The notes under the pieces are model-generated. The model searched no databases and had not been told where the DNA came from. It saw only the letters and a list, made by a program, of their open reading frames with translations. A stretch of DNA of 64,000 bases from Diadophis punctatus similis. Its lineage: Eukaryota > Chordata > Lepidosauria > Squamata > Dipsadidae. The translations under genes and the position numbers were made by a program. Within the stretch, counting starts at the first letter, position 1, and every line of letters begins with the position of its first letter. Positions 12,201-24,200 of this stretch are shown one piece after another. Location of the stretch: NCBI GenBank assembly GCA_023053685.1, contig JALIGW010000002.1:240079177-240143176 (forward strand). The letters run 5' to 3'.

Positions 12201-15200
12201 ATTACCAGAAAGCATAGATTTGTCACAAAGAAAGATTCCAGGATAATCTAGCACCGTGATGGTGAACCTATGGGATGTGAGCCATATCTGAGGGCACATG
12301 AGGTGTTGCCCTATGTCAGCTCCAGTGCGCATGTGTGCAGTGGCCAGCTGATTTTTGGCCTTCTGGAGGGCAGGGGGAGGCCGTTTTCACCCTCCCCAGG
12401 CTTCAGGAAAGTGGATAGGGAAAATCGACCCAATGGGCCTACTGGAAGTTTGTTTCCAAACTTCCAGTAGACCATTGGGGCCATTTTTCGCCACCCACAG
12501 GCTTCAGGAAAGCCTCCGGAGCCTGTGGATGGCAAAAAACAGCCCAACAGCCCAACAGTCCGGCATACCGGAAGTCTGGAGGCTTCAGTGAGGCCTGCAT
12601 GCATGTGCGGGGGGGGGGGGGGCAACACGGGGGGGTGTTGTGCACACATGCATGGGAGTGAGGGCATTGCATTATGGGTGTGGGCACGCACACATGCCCT
12701 TTTGGCACCTGAGCAAAAAAAGGTTTGCCATCACTGTTCTAGCAGATAGACGAGATGGGAAACAGAACCAATAAGCTGATTCTATTTTTTAAAAGCTAAA
12801 TTTTGAAATTTTGAAAATGGAGGTAAAAATGAAACCAGAACTTTTCCTTTTGGGCTTAATGGAAAAAGAACTGGAGAAAAAAATCTGGCACTTTGTTACT
12901 ATATATGTTTACAGCAGCAAGACTATTGTATGCACAAAAATGGAAGGACCCTTGAATTCGAAACATGGACGAATGGTTGCAGAAGCTGTTGGAGTTGGCT
13001 GAAATGGCAAAACTGACTACTTTGATTAAAGAAAAGAACATAAGTACTTTTGTTTCCATATGGAAACCGCTCCTGAACTTCATACTCGATGTGGAAAAGA
13101 ATGAAACTCTGACTTTGGGTTTTACTGATTAGACTGATAGATCTTTGTAGAAATGGCGTTTTCATATTATTATGAAAAAGCAAAAAGTTGTGATTTGATG
13201 TTATGTAACAGAGAGAGTCAGAAGTCAATGTTTCTTTTTCTTTTTCTTTCTTATCTTTCCTCACTTCTCTTTCCCCTTCCCCACCCCACTGCTTTTCTAT
13301 TGACTTTTTATTTTGTATTTTATAATACTTTATAACTCAATAAAAAGGTTAAATGTTATTTTTAAAGGCTAAATTAAGATAACATTTATTTATTTATCCA
13401 ACTGATATTCCATTCATCTCATAGTGGGAGTCAACACTGCACGTTTGAAAATACAAATGCCCCACCAACTCATGAGCAGGGGGTTGGACTAGATGACCTA
13501 CAAGGTCCCTTCCAACTCTGTTAATCTGTTTAATCTTTTTACAGCCAGAGAAGTTTCTCAGTTTCTTTCTCTGCCCATTATTCAGTTGTAGGCTCCTCTC
13601 CTCCTTCTCTGATTACACATTTTAACAGATTGTGGGAATGCTAGTGATATACCTTGATTTCAGCCAGTATTAATGAACTAATTCCTGTTGTGATGATTAG
13701 GAACCTAGTAAAACGAGGGCTGGATGGTATGATAATTAAGTGGATAAAACTGTCTTTAAAATTGTATTCGTTCCACAAATACAAATCTTCTAGAAAAATA
13801 TTTATGATTTCCTGATGGAGAATAAATAAAGTCAGGTAGAACATTTTCTGATTTTTAGCAACTAGGACTTGACAAACTATGGTAGCTCATATAAAAACAA
13901 AGCTGTAGATAGCAGCTACAGTGCAGACCACTGGTGGGTTTCAAATTTTTTTACTGCCAGTTCTGTGGGCGTGGCTTGGTGGGCATGGCAGGGGAAGGAT
14001 ACTGTAAAATCTCCATTCTCCATCCTGGGTGGAGCTAGCCGCCAAGATTGGGTATTGGCACAGCCTTCCAGCCAATAGAGACTGAGTCTGGAAAAGTATA
14101 AATAGTGGCTCTAGGCCCTGGTTCCCCCTCTTTTGACTCAGTCTTAGCCAAACGACTAGTGCCATATTGTTCCATCTATACTGCAATTAATACTGTAAGT
14201 TTTTTTCTTTTTTCCTTCTTCTGTGATACCTTTTCTTTCCCTGTCCGAGCCCCCCAGGTGTCCTTAGCGTCCACTGACCCTGGGTGAATGCAGTTGGCCG
14301 CAAGTCCAACTGCTGCTCACCCCTCCAGCTGAAGGCCCAGTGCAAACCAATTTTTATTATAAATTTTATCTTAAATTTTACTTCTTTTGATTACCTATTT
14401 CTAATAAACCGGCTGCAGAGGGAGTGGGAAAGGGCCCCATAATCAGGGGGCCGGCGGTGGGCCCACCGCTCGCCTGGGCGTCAGGCGAGGCCTGGCACCT
14501 TTGTGCCTTATATTGAGACCAGGGGTAGCAAGCAGCCTCTCTGCCGTTGGCAAGTGCCACACATCCAACGCACACGAGCTGAGGCTGAATATTTTTTTAT
14601 TTTTCTTGCCCCCGCTTTCTTCTTATCGGTCTCTGACACTGCGGCCAGACTCGTGCAAGCCGTCCGGACCGCCCACGAGCCTTCCGATCTACAGCTGATT
14701 TTTAGATAAGACTCAAAGGATCGGAAGAGCCGTCAGCCTCGCCTGCTTCTCGCCCGGATTCGCGCAAGCCATCCGGAACCGAGAACGAGGCTCTTGAACT
14801 TTTCGGTGGACTTGTTGCTTTGGGAGCGTGGCCGGATTGTCGCAAGCCTTTCCGCGCCCCTCCGAGCCTCCAACGATCCTCCCTATTGATTGCCAGGCTA
14901 GACTCGCGCAAGCGGTCGACGCCGAGGCTCCAGCTGACCGTCGGCAGGCTGATTGACAGCCGGCGTCACCAGAGACCCTTTGAAGTGCCGCGTTTGCCTC
15001 AGGGAGGCCGAAAAAGACCGAGCGCAGGATTTCCCTCGCAGGGATCGCCTCCTGACCGCAGCCTCGCCTTCTCACCTGACAGGCAAGCCTCCTCAGACCC
15101 TGCAGCCATTGTCTCCTGCAGCAACCTCACTGCCTCGTGAGCGGCGGCCATCTTGGTTGGCCCAATTATATCGGTGGCCATTTTGAGAGTGGGGTGTGGC

Positions 15201-18200
15201 CAGGACACTTGGTGTAGCTCTCACTGTTTTCCTCAGTCAGGGCAGCCATTTTGGGTGTGTCCTCTGCAAGCGGCCATTTTGTACAGCACTTTTCCTTGCA
15301 TAGTGAGAGCCTGCTTATCAGTATGACTGACAGAAGCCATAGATCAGGCAAGGCCAAAGCCAAGACCACAAGGCCCCACTCGGATCCATCTGACTCACTC
15401 AGGGCGGCCTCTCCATCAGCGGCAAGGGATCGGTCCCCCATCCGCTCCCAATCACCTGACCCTTCCACCAGGGACAGGGCCCCCAGGGATAGACAAATTC
15501 CGGAGTCAGGGGACAGACCTGCCAGCAGACAGGATAGGGTCTACACACCCAGACACCAGCAGCCTCAGTCCCCCGATAATGTGTCCATTGACAATGCCAA
15601 TCTTCAAAAATCAAGGGCGGACGTATGGGGCCCCAAGGGTGGCTGCAGGGGACAAGTCACCACTAAGGGATCAACCAAGGATCCTTTTCAGTCAAAAAAA
15701 CTACAGGACAGGATTGACATGGCCATCAGACAGGGCATTGAGGCAGGCATGAGGGCCATGACTGGGGTGTCTCACAAGCAGTCAACTTATGTTAACCCCC
15801 CACAAGAACAACCCTTGACTGACTTTGTCTCTCACGAACGTGAGGGTGAGGAGGATGATGAGGATGAAGTCGAAGAGTCCTTGACCGTCCCCTCCGACGA
15901 CTCTGATCAGGAGGAGGACCTAAGGATCGCCCTCCCCGAGTTGGCCATGTCAGAGGACGAGGACCTTGGGCCTGAACCAGCAGTTTCCTCTAACCTCTTC
16001 CAACCTGCCCTTTTTAGATCCCTTTTACATAAGGCTAAAACCACGGCCAACTTGGTCACGCCTACCGGGGCCTCTGAGCCGACCCCGGAACCTGACCCCA
16101 TGTTCGAGCCTACGGCATCACAAACTGACATTGTCCCGGCTCCAAAACTTTTTGTAGAGGAGGTCCTAAAGCAATGGCGAAACCCAACCTCCGGGTCCCT
16201 ATCCAATGTAACTGATAAACGTTTTTATAATGTTGACTCTGCTTTGGCTCAACACCTTACAGTGCCTCCAGTAGACAGCCCGGTCCTCACCTTATTCTCG
16301 AATGGCCAGATGCCGGGGGAACCTGAAGACCTTCTCCGGGCCGAGGATCGCAAAACGGAGGCGACGCTCCAGAGGACGCACCAGGCGGCCGCATGGGCAC
16401 TGAAGGCTTCCTCCACCGCCTCTTTCTTCTGTCGAACGACCGTTAAGTGGCTCTACGCGCTCCAGGACCACCTGCCACCATCTGACCTCCGGGCCCACCA
16501 GGACATCAACAAGCTCCTGGCTGCGGCCCAATTTACATCGGATGCCACTCTACAATCGGCCCGCTTCGCAGCAAGAGCCATGGCATCCTCAGTGGTGGCC
16601 AGGTGCATGGCTTGGTTGCGCACCTGGTCAACTGACGTAAAGTATAAGTGGAAGCTGGCCGCTGGGCCCGTGGCGAGCCAGGCTCTCTTCGGTGAGCCAC
16701 TCAATCGCATCCTGGTAGAGACGAAGGACAAAAAGAAAGTCCTTCCTTCAGGTAGCCGAAAGGCCCCCTTCCGTCCAACCTCCTTCCCCAGAAGGAACTA
16801 CCGAGGGGGTTACCAAGGTCAGAATAGAGCCCAAAGCACTTCCCAGTCCAACTTCCAAGGGCAGTCCCAGGGCCAATATGGGGCACGTCAGAAATTCTCT
16901 TCTGACCGGCCTTTCAGGGGCAACCAATTCAAACGGCCCTTTAGAGGGGCCGGCGGTCGCTCCTTCTGCCGGAATAAATAGATCTCCGGCCGATCCTCCC
17001 ATAGGGGGTCGTCTGGCAGTCTATGCCAGCCGATGGGAGGAAATCACCAATGACGCATGGGTTTGTCGAACCCTGAAATCAGGTCTTTCTCTGGAGTTTC
17101 TCTCCACTCCCCCGAGGTTCTTCCTTCGTTGCCCTCTGTCTTCCAATCCACAAAAACGGGTCCTCATGAATCAGGCCATCCAGCACCTGTTGGAAATTCG
17201 AGCTATCCAATGGGTGCCTGAGGACCAACAGGGGCAGGGTTTCTACTCCATTTTATTTGTAGTACCCAAATCCTCGGGAGGGTGGAGAGCAATATTGGAC
17301 CTTAAGCGCCTCAACAGGTACATAGTTCACAAGAAATTCAAAATGCACACCCTGCATTCAATTCTGGCAAGTATTAGGAAGGGAGATCTACTGTCATCCA
17401 TAGATCTCTCGGAGGCTTACCTCCACATTCCAATTCGGCCATCTCACCGCCAGTACTTGCGGTTTTGCTATGCAGGGGTGCATTATGAATATGGGGCGCT
17501 CCCCTTTGGCCTGTCCTCAGCGCCAAGGGTTTTCACTAAGGTCCTAGCGGCATTGACTGCTCATCTCAGATCCATCCCCATCAGGATCCAGTGCTACCTG
17601 GACGATATTCTCATCTCCTCAGCTTCTCCTTCTCAGGCTGAGAGAGATGTTCAGGTAGTGCTTCACACTCTGGACCACCTTGGCTTCTTGGTCAATCGAC
17701 CCAAGAGCCAGCTGACCCCGTCTACCAGGATCGTCCATTTGGGGGCGATCATTGATTCCCTGGAGTGTAAGGTGTACCTTTCCCAGGACCGGAGAGACAG
17801 CCTATTGGAATTAACCCAGCAAGTTCTGAGCCAACACTTGGTTCCCCTGAACCTGCTGTCTTCCCTCCTGGGCAAAATGATTTCAGCTATCCATATAGTT
17901 CCATGGGCACACCTACACTCCAGGGACCTTCAATGGCTCCTTCTCCCCTACCAACGCCAGGGTCGAGCAAACGCCCCTACGAAGGTAAGGCCCCAGGCCT
18001 CTGTCAGGGAGTCATTGAAATGGTGGACCATGTCTGCGGTTCACAGGGGCACCTGCTTCCTCCCCCCTCAGCAAATCGTGGTCACCACGGACGCCAGCCT
18101 GTCGGGGTGGGGGGCCCACGCAGACTCTCTGGTGGCTCAGGGCACATGGTCGCAGTCTGAGGCGACCCTCAGTATCAACATCTTAGAGTTAAGGGCAGTA

Positions 18201-21200
18201 ACACTTGCACTGCAAGAATTTTGCCCTCTTGTAGAGAACTCGCATGTACTGGTCCTAACGGATAATGTGGCCACCAAGGCTCACATTAATAGGCAAGGGG
18301 GGACCATGTCCGGCCAGCTGATGACTGAGGCCATGCAATTGGGCCTCTGGGCTGAACGTCACCTGTTGTCACTCGAGGCCGAGCATATTTCAGGGGTAGA
18401 TAATGACACGGCAGACTGGCTTAGCCGAAACCAAATTGACAATTCAGAATGGAGCCTCCACCCTGATCTATTTACTCAGCTCGTGGGTCAATTTGGTCAG
18501 CCGGTGATAGATTTATTCGCCACTCCCGGCAATGCTCAGTTGCCCAGGTTCATGTCTAGATACCGAATGCAGGGGGCGGAAGGGACGGATGCCCTTCGCT
18601 GTCGGTGGCCCCGAGGGTTGCTTTATGCTTTTCCCCCGACCCCCATCATTCCGCAGGTCATCCGGAAATTGCTGGAGGAGAGAGCCGAGATGGTCCTTCT
18701 GGCACCCAACTGGCCAAGGAGAGCGTGGTACTCCGACCTAGTCTCCCTGTCGATCTCCCCCCCTTGGAGGATCCCTCCGACAGAGTGGTCGCTTTTGCAG
18801 GGGTCAGTGCAGCATCCAGAACCTCAGTGGCTGCAACTGACCGCCTGGCACTTGAGCGGCTCACTCTGAGGAGTCGCCAGATCCCAGAGGACGTCTTGGA
18901 GGTCTTGTTGGACTCCCGCAGGCCGTCCACCCAAAGGATCTATACTGCCTCCTGGAAGGCTTTCTGCTCCTGGTGTGCAAGGGAAGGACATTCCCCATTA
19001 GATCTGTCAATAATAAATGTACTGCAATTTCTCCGCCAGGGGCTGGCCAAGGGGCTTTCCCCTAGCACTCTCAGACGTCAGGTAGCTGCCCTGTCAACGG
19101 TCCTATCCTGTCCGTCTCTGGGGACTCTCTCAGCCCATCCCCTGATCTCCAGATTCCTGAAGGGGGCTGTCAATCGATGCCCCCCAGTGGTACACAGGTA
19201 CCCCACCTGGGATTTGACCAAGGTGTTATCAGCACTCACGGGGGGTGTCTTTGAACCCTTGGAGTCCATTTCCCTAGCCCACCTGTCATACAAAGTAGTC
19301 TTCCTGGTTGCGGTCACTTCTGCCCACCGCATCTCTGAGCTGGCGGCCCTTTCTGTTAGGGGTGACCTTTGTGTTTTCCACCAGGACAGGGTGGTCTTGC
19401 GTTTGGACCCCACCTTTCTCCCGAAGGTGAACTCATATTTCCACCGGGCCCAGGAGATTGTATTACCCTCCTTTTACCCCACTCCATCTTCTGACATTGA
19501 AAAGCAGTGGCACCTCCTGGACGTGAGGCGGGCTCTGGACATCTACGTTCAAAGGACCTCTGCCATTCACAAAACCGAGGCCTTGTTCGTCTCTTTCCAC
19601 GCTACTTCTTTGGGGAGGAAAGCTTCCTCTGTCATGGTGGGTCGGTGGATTCGCAATGTCATTTCCGTGGCCTATGAACAACTCTCACTGCCACGACCCA
19701 CCAGAATTACGGCCCATTCCACACGCAGTGCAGCCACCACTGCGGCCTGGAACACCAGGGCCTCCATCGAGGAGATTTGCCGAGCAGCCACTTGGGCTTC
19801 TCCAACACCATTTGTCCGGCACTACAGATTGGACGCTTTCGCCTCTCAGGAGGCTGACTTTGGGCGAAGAGTGCTGGAACAGGTAACTTTGCAGGGTGGT
19901 GGTCCCAGCCAGAATCAGGATGCCCTCCCTGGGGACTGAAGTACTTTGGTATGCCCCAATCTTGGCGGCTAGCTCCACCCAGGATGGAGAATGAGACGTT
20001 GTACTCACCTGAGACGTCCATTCTCGTCCGGTGGAGCTAGCCGCCAAGTCCCTCCCTGTATCTCTGGCTGGACGAAGGTTTTTTTTTTTTTTTGGTTACT
20101 ATGAGTCATTAGGTATTTAGTCCTTAGTTCATAGAATGCATTCTTAAATCTTAGGTAGTTAGTTTTAGGTAGTTAGGATTGCTGCTCTGCAGGGTTGGTT
20201 TGTTATATTACCCTATATGATCAATAAAGTTCTTGCAGTTGTTTTGGCACATCAAGTCTGGCAGTCGTTCCTTGTCAAAAGAGGGGGAACCAGGGCCTAG
20301 AGCCACTATTTATACTTTTCCAGACTCAGTCTCTATTGGCTGGAAGGCTGTGCCAATACCCAATCTTGGCGGCTAGCTCCACCGGACGAGAATGGACGTC
20401 TCAGGTGAGTACAACGTCTCATTCCCATCCCATGTCAGGCCGAAGCTATATTTTATTAGAGACTTTGGCCTGCCACACTGGATGCTTAGAATGTATTCTT
20501 GCTGTGGGAATTTGGGAGGGGCTGTTGGAAGAGCAACGTAGACATGTAGCCATAACAAATTCCTTTTAGGCTTTCAAGGTCATCCTTTGTCCTGGCCGGA
20601 AACTGATGGGAGTATCGGACACGCTGGCAGAAGACCACGGGTCCACGTGATGAACTTGTGGGTGTGGGAACAAGGGAATGAACTTTAAACTGGGTGGAGA
20701 AACCCTCGTAGCTTTAGATTCGGGTTTCTCACAGATGTGCCAACATGGCTCTACTAATAAATTGGAACTTTGAGGAATGCTTTGACTTGGACTCTGATTT
20801 AGTTTTGGATGCTATTTGGAAACCTGACATCGCACTCTAGGGGAAGGTTACTGCAAAATCCCCATTTCCTCCCGATCAGCTGGGACTCGGGAGGCAGAGA
20901 ATAGATGGGGCGGAGCCAGTCAGAGGTGGTATTTACCGGTTCTCCGAACTACTCAAAATTTCCACTACCGGTTCTATGAACTACTCAAAATTCCCGGTAC
21001 TGGTTCTTCAGAACTGGTCAGAACCTGCTGAAACCCACCTCTGGTGCAGACCATTCATTAAGATTTCATTGTACTTCTCTCATATTATTTTATATGTATA
21101 CTTCACTGATTATAATAAATTGCAAGTAGTATTTTAATTTGATTTTATTTGATTTTATTTGATAATAATATAATTAATTTCATAATAACAATTAATGATT

Positions 21201-24200
21201 TGGAGATGAAAGTGAATTGAGATTGGATAACCATTTGTCTGAAATGGTATAGTCCAACCCCCTGCCTAAGTAGGGGGTTGGACTAGAAGACCTCCAAGGT
21301 CCCTTCCAACTCTGTTATTCTATTCTATTCTTGTCTGAATGACTACCAATTGGCAGCTGACATCAAACTGGATGTCTAAAGGTACATCTTAAAACAGGAT
21401 GTAAAATTCAAAACAGATATTGATGTCTTATCAAAATAGGCTGTGTAAAACATCTAAATAGAATTTAAAAGAGAGAGAAATGCAAAGTCTTTCACATAGA
21501 AAAGAAAACAATTTCTTCTTTAAAACTTCCAGTGTTGAAATACGTAAAGTCTTAATGCAACGACTGAGCACTCATCAGTCAGATAAGTTATGAGCCAGCA
21601 GTGTGCAGCAGCAGCCAAAAAGGCCAACGCAGTCCTGAGCTGCATAGATAGAGGGATACAATCAAGGACCAGAGAGGTACTAGTACCGCTCTATAAAGCC
21701 TTGGTCAGACCACACCTAAAGTACTGCATCCAGTACTGCATTTTGGTCACCACACTACAAAAAAGACATTGAAACCCTAGAGAAAGTGCAGAAGAGAGCA
21801 ACCAGGATGATAAAGGGTCTGGAAAATAAAACATACAAAGTGTGGTTGCAGGAACTGAGCTTGGCTAGTCTAGCGAAGAGAAGGACCAGGGGTGACATGA
21901 TAGCAATGTTCCAATACTTGAGAGGATGCCACAGAGAGGAGGGGGTCAGGCTGTTCTCTATGGCACCAGAAAGCCAGACAAGGAATAATAGATGGAAGCT
22001 GACCAAGGAGAGATTCAACCTGGAAGTGAGGAGAAACTTTCTGATAGTGAGAGCAATCAACCAGTGGAACAGGTTGCCAGCAGAGATTGTGAGAGCCCCA
22101 ACACTTGCAACCTTCAAGGGGAGACTGGACTGCCACCTGTCTCAAATGGTGTAGGAACTCCTGCTTGAGCAGGGGGTTGGACTACAAGGTCCCTTCCAAC
22201 TCTAATAATAAATCTAAAACTAAAACTGGGGTTCCTGCAGAGAGGAGGGATTGGGCTATGCAGTCTAAGGTGCTCCCTCAAATTTATGAAGGTACAGTTC
22301 TATAATGCTAATTGTAAAACCACACGTACAGGATTTTATTTAAAAATGCATACATCTTTTTAAAATTTACCCTTGTTTCATATTAAACTATTTCTGTCAT
22401 AGTGTCAGGTCCCATAGATCCCTATTGGGACACTGCCATTCCAGTGGGGAGGGGCCCCTGGATATTATTTTACAACTCCTTTCTTTTTTCTGACTTTCCT
22501 GTCACTTTGATATACCTGCTTGGGAAAGGGAGGGGGAGGGAATTGCTTGGAGCCATCTGTTTTGCCTCAGCTCCGAAGAAATGGCCGAAGCAACACCTGA
22601 GAACAACTTCTTATCACCTTCTCTCGGCTCGAGTTCTCAAAACAACTTATCACCTGTCGATTGCCTCAGCTCGAACTGGACATATGGGAGGGGTTTTCTG
22701 CAACATTTAATCTAACGGGTTTTGAATGGGAACGTCAGACCCTACCTTGCTTTCCTTGCTATCACTTTCCCTCAATAAAAGTTTCCTTTCGAAATAATGC
22801 CTGTTTCAAGAGTTCTGCTTTCTTGAAGGGAGAGGAGAGGCAAGTCCTTACACATAGTTCCTGCTCTTTGGAATATCATCACCTGATTGGCCAAACCTGT
22901 TGGCCTCTTGTAGCTTGAGATGATTCCCCTCATTCTCCATTGAATTCCTTCTCAAAAGGAATTAAGTTGGATGGATCTTTGTTGGGACTTCATACCTGCC
23001 ATGGCTGCAGCCTTGAGGCCCCAAAATTCTCTTTGCCCCCCTTTCTTCTTCTCCTGGATCTGGAGGAATACGCAGCTTTCAAGGCATAAGCCAGTGTCTT
23101 AATGACATTGTAATAATGGTGGAAATTCCTGGCCGCATTCAAATTTCTTTTATTTTGGGTCTCCAGTGGTGTCTTCTGAGTGCATCTTTTCCGGCCTTTG
23201 ACAGAAAAGATGTGCTTTGAAAAGGAACAATGAAACATTTGCTCTCCAATCATATGTTCCACAAAGAAAAATAATGAAATGGCATCTGACATTGGCCGTT
23301 TTTTCCTCACGAAAGCAATGGTCCATATTGTATTCACATATTTGAGAACACTCATGTTCAGTGGAAATAGTCCGATGACTGTTGTGATCCAGACTTTCCC
23401 TTCAATGGGTCCCGACAAACCATCAAATATTAATTGGAAAGTAAGAAGTCTGTCCCAAATAGCTTGATATTCTATGTGGTGAACATAGACATTGACTTGT
23501 CTCCACTTAGAGAGGGCTTCCCTGAGGGGGGCTATAGGTTGAGTTGTTGAGATTTGTTGTGATATAACAACACAAATTCCACTACTGACAAGCAAAGGGG
23601 TCAAAGTCCTCATGAAATTCTCTCCATTCTGTGTGTCTGAAGCAAAGAGGCCAATAAAGGTCCATCCAAAATGCAATAGCACTTTCACAATTTCTGGGTA
23701 GAAGAAGCCTTTTTTGGGGAACAGGGAGTGGTAAAATGACAAATGACTTTTATCACGCAGTGACTCTGAAAATAATTCAAAATTCATCTGAAAAAAACAA
23801 GAAAGAATACTATATTATATTCAGGGTCGGATCAATTCCAAACTATTAGCTTTAAATTAGAACTTTTATTCTCACAAGCATATCCAAATAATTACCGCAT
23901 TTTTCGGAGTATAAGTGGCACTCCCCCCTAAAAGTGGGTGAAAATTTCTGTGCGTCTTATACAGCGAATGTTGTGGAGGGGGGGTTGGTGCAGTGCCGAT
24001 CGGCAAATGGGTGGCACCGAATGGGCCATGCCGAACGGGTCATGATGGCAGCAAACGGGCAATGGCAAATGGACAGTGGCAAATGGGCTGTGGTAAATGG
24101 GCCATGGCAGTGACAAACAGGCCACGCGGAATGGACTGCAGCGGCAGAGGCAAATGGATTGCAGCAAACGGGCAGTGGCAAATGGACCGCGGTGGCAAAC

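Larger units (their letters stand above)
14014..20424 (+). mobile_element. complete DIRS-type tyrosine-recombinase retrotransposon
   Basis: About 6.4 kb. Three long overlapping ORFs encode a Gag-like protein, RT/RNase H/methyltransferase-like protein, and tyrosine recombinase. It has inverted terminal repeats of 110 bp (14028-14137 and 20274-20383) that are identical base for base, and an internal complementary region at 19956-20048 that matches both outer ends joined together. There is no target duplication, as known for DIRS elements, which integrate by recombinase from a circular intermediate. The end bases are ambiguous over the shared CATTC. Long open frames and identical repeats suggest recent, possibly autonomous activity. 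Confidence 0.92.
13929..21043. mobile_element. hAT element disrupted by DIRS and LTR insertions
   Basis: Inverted termini CACTGGTGGGTTTC and GAAACCCACCTCTG. The 8-bp duplication GTGCAGAC lies immediately outside both ends (13921-13928 and 21044-21051), seven kilobases apart. Its own sequence is only about 300 bp (13929-14013, a few bases at 20425-20432, and 20830-21043). The rest is a DIRS retrotransposon and a solo LTR. It lies in gene A intron 3. Confidence 0.88.

Noticed and set aside
14138..15250. Several short open frames in the DIRS leader as separate genes
   Set aside because: They overlap each other on both strands in GC-rich sequence and show no recognisable domain.
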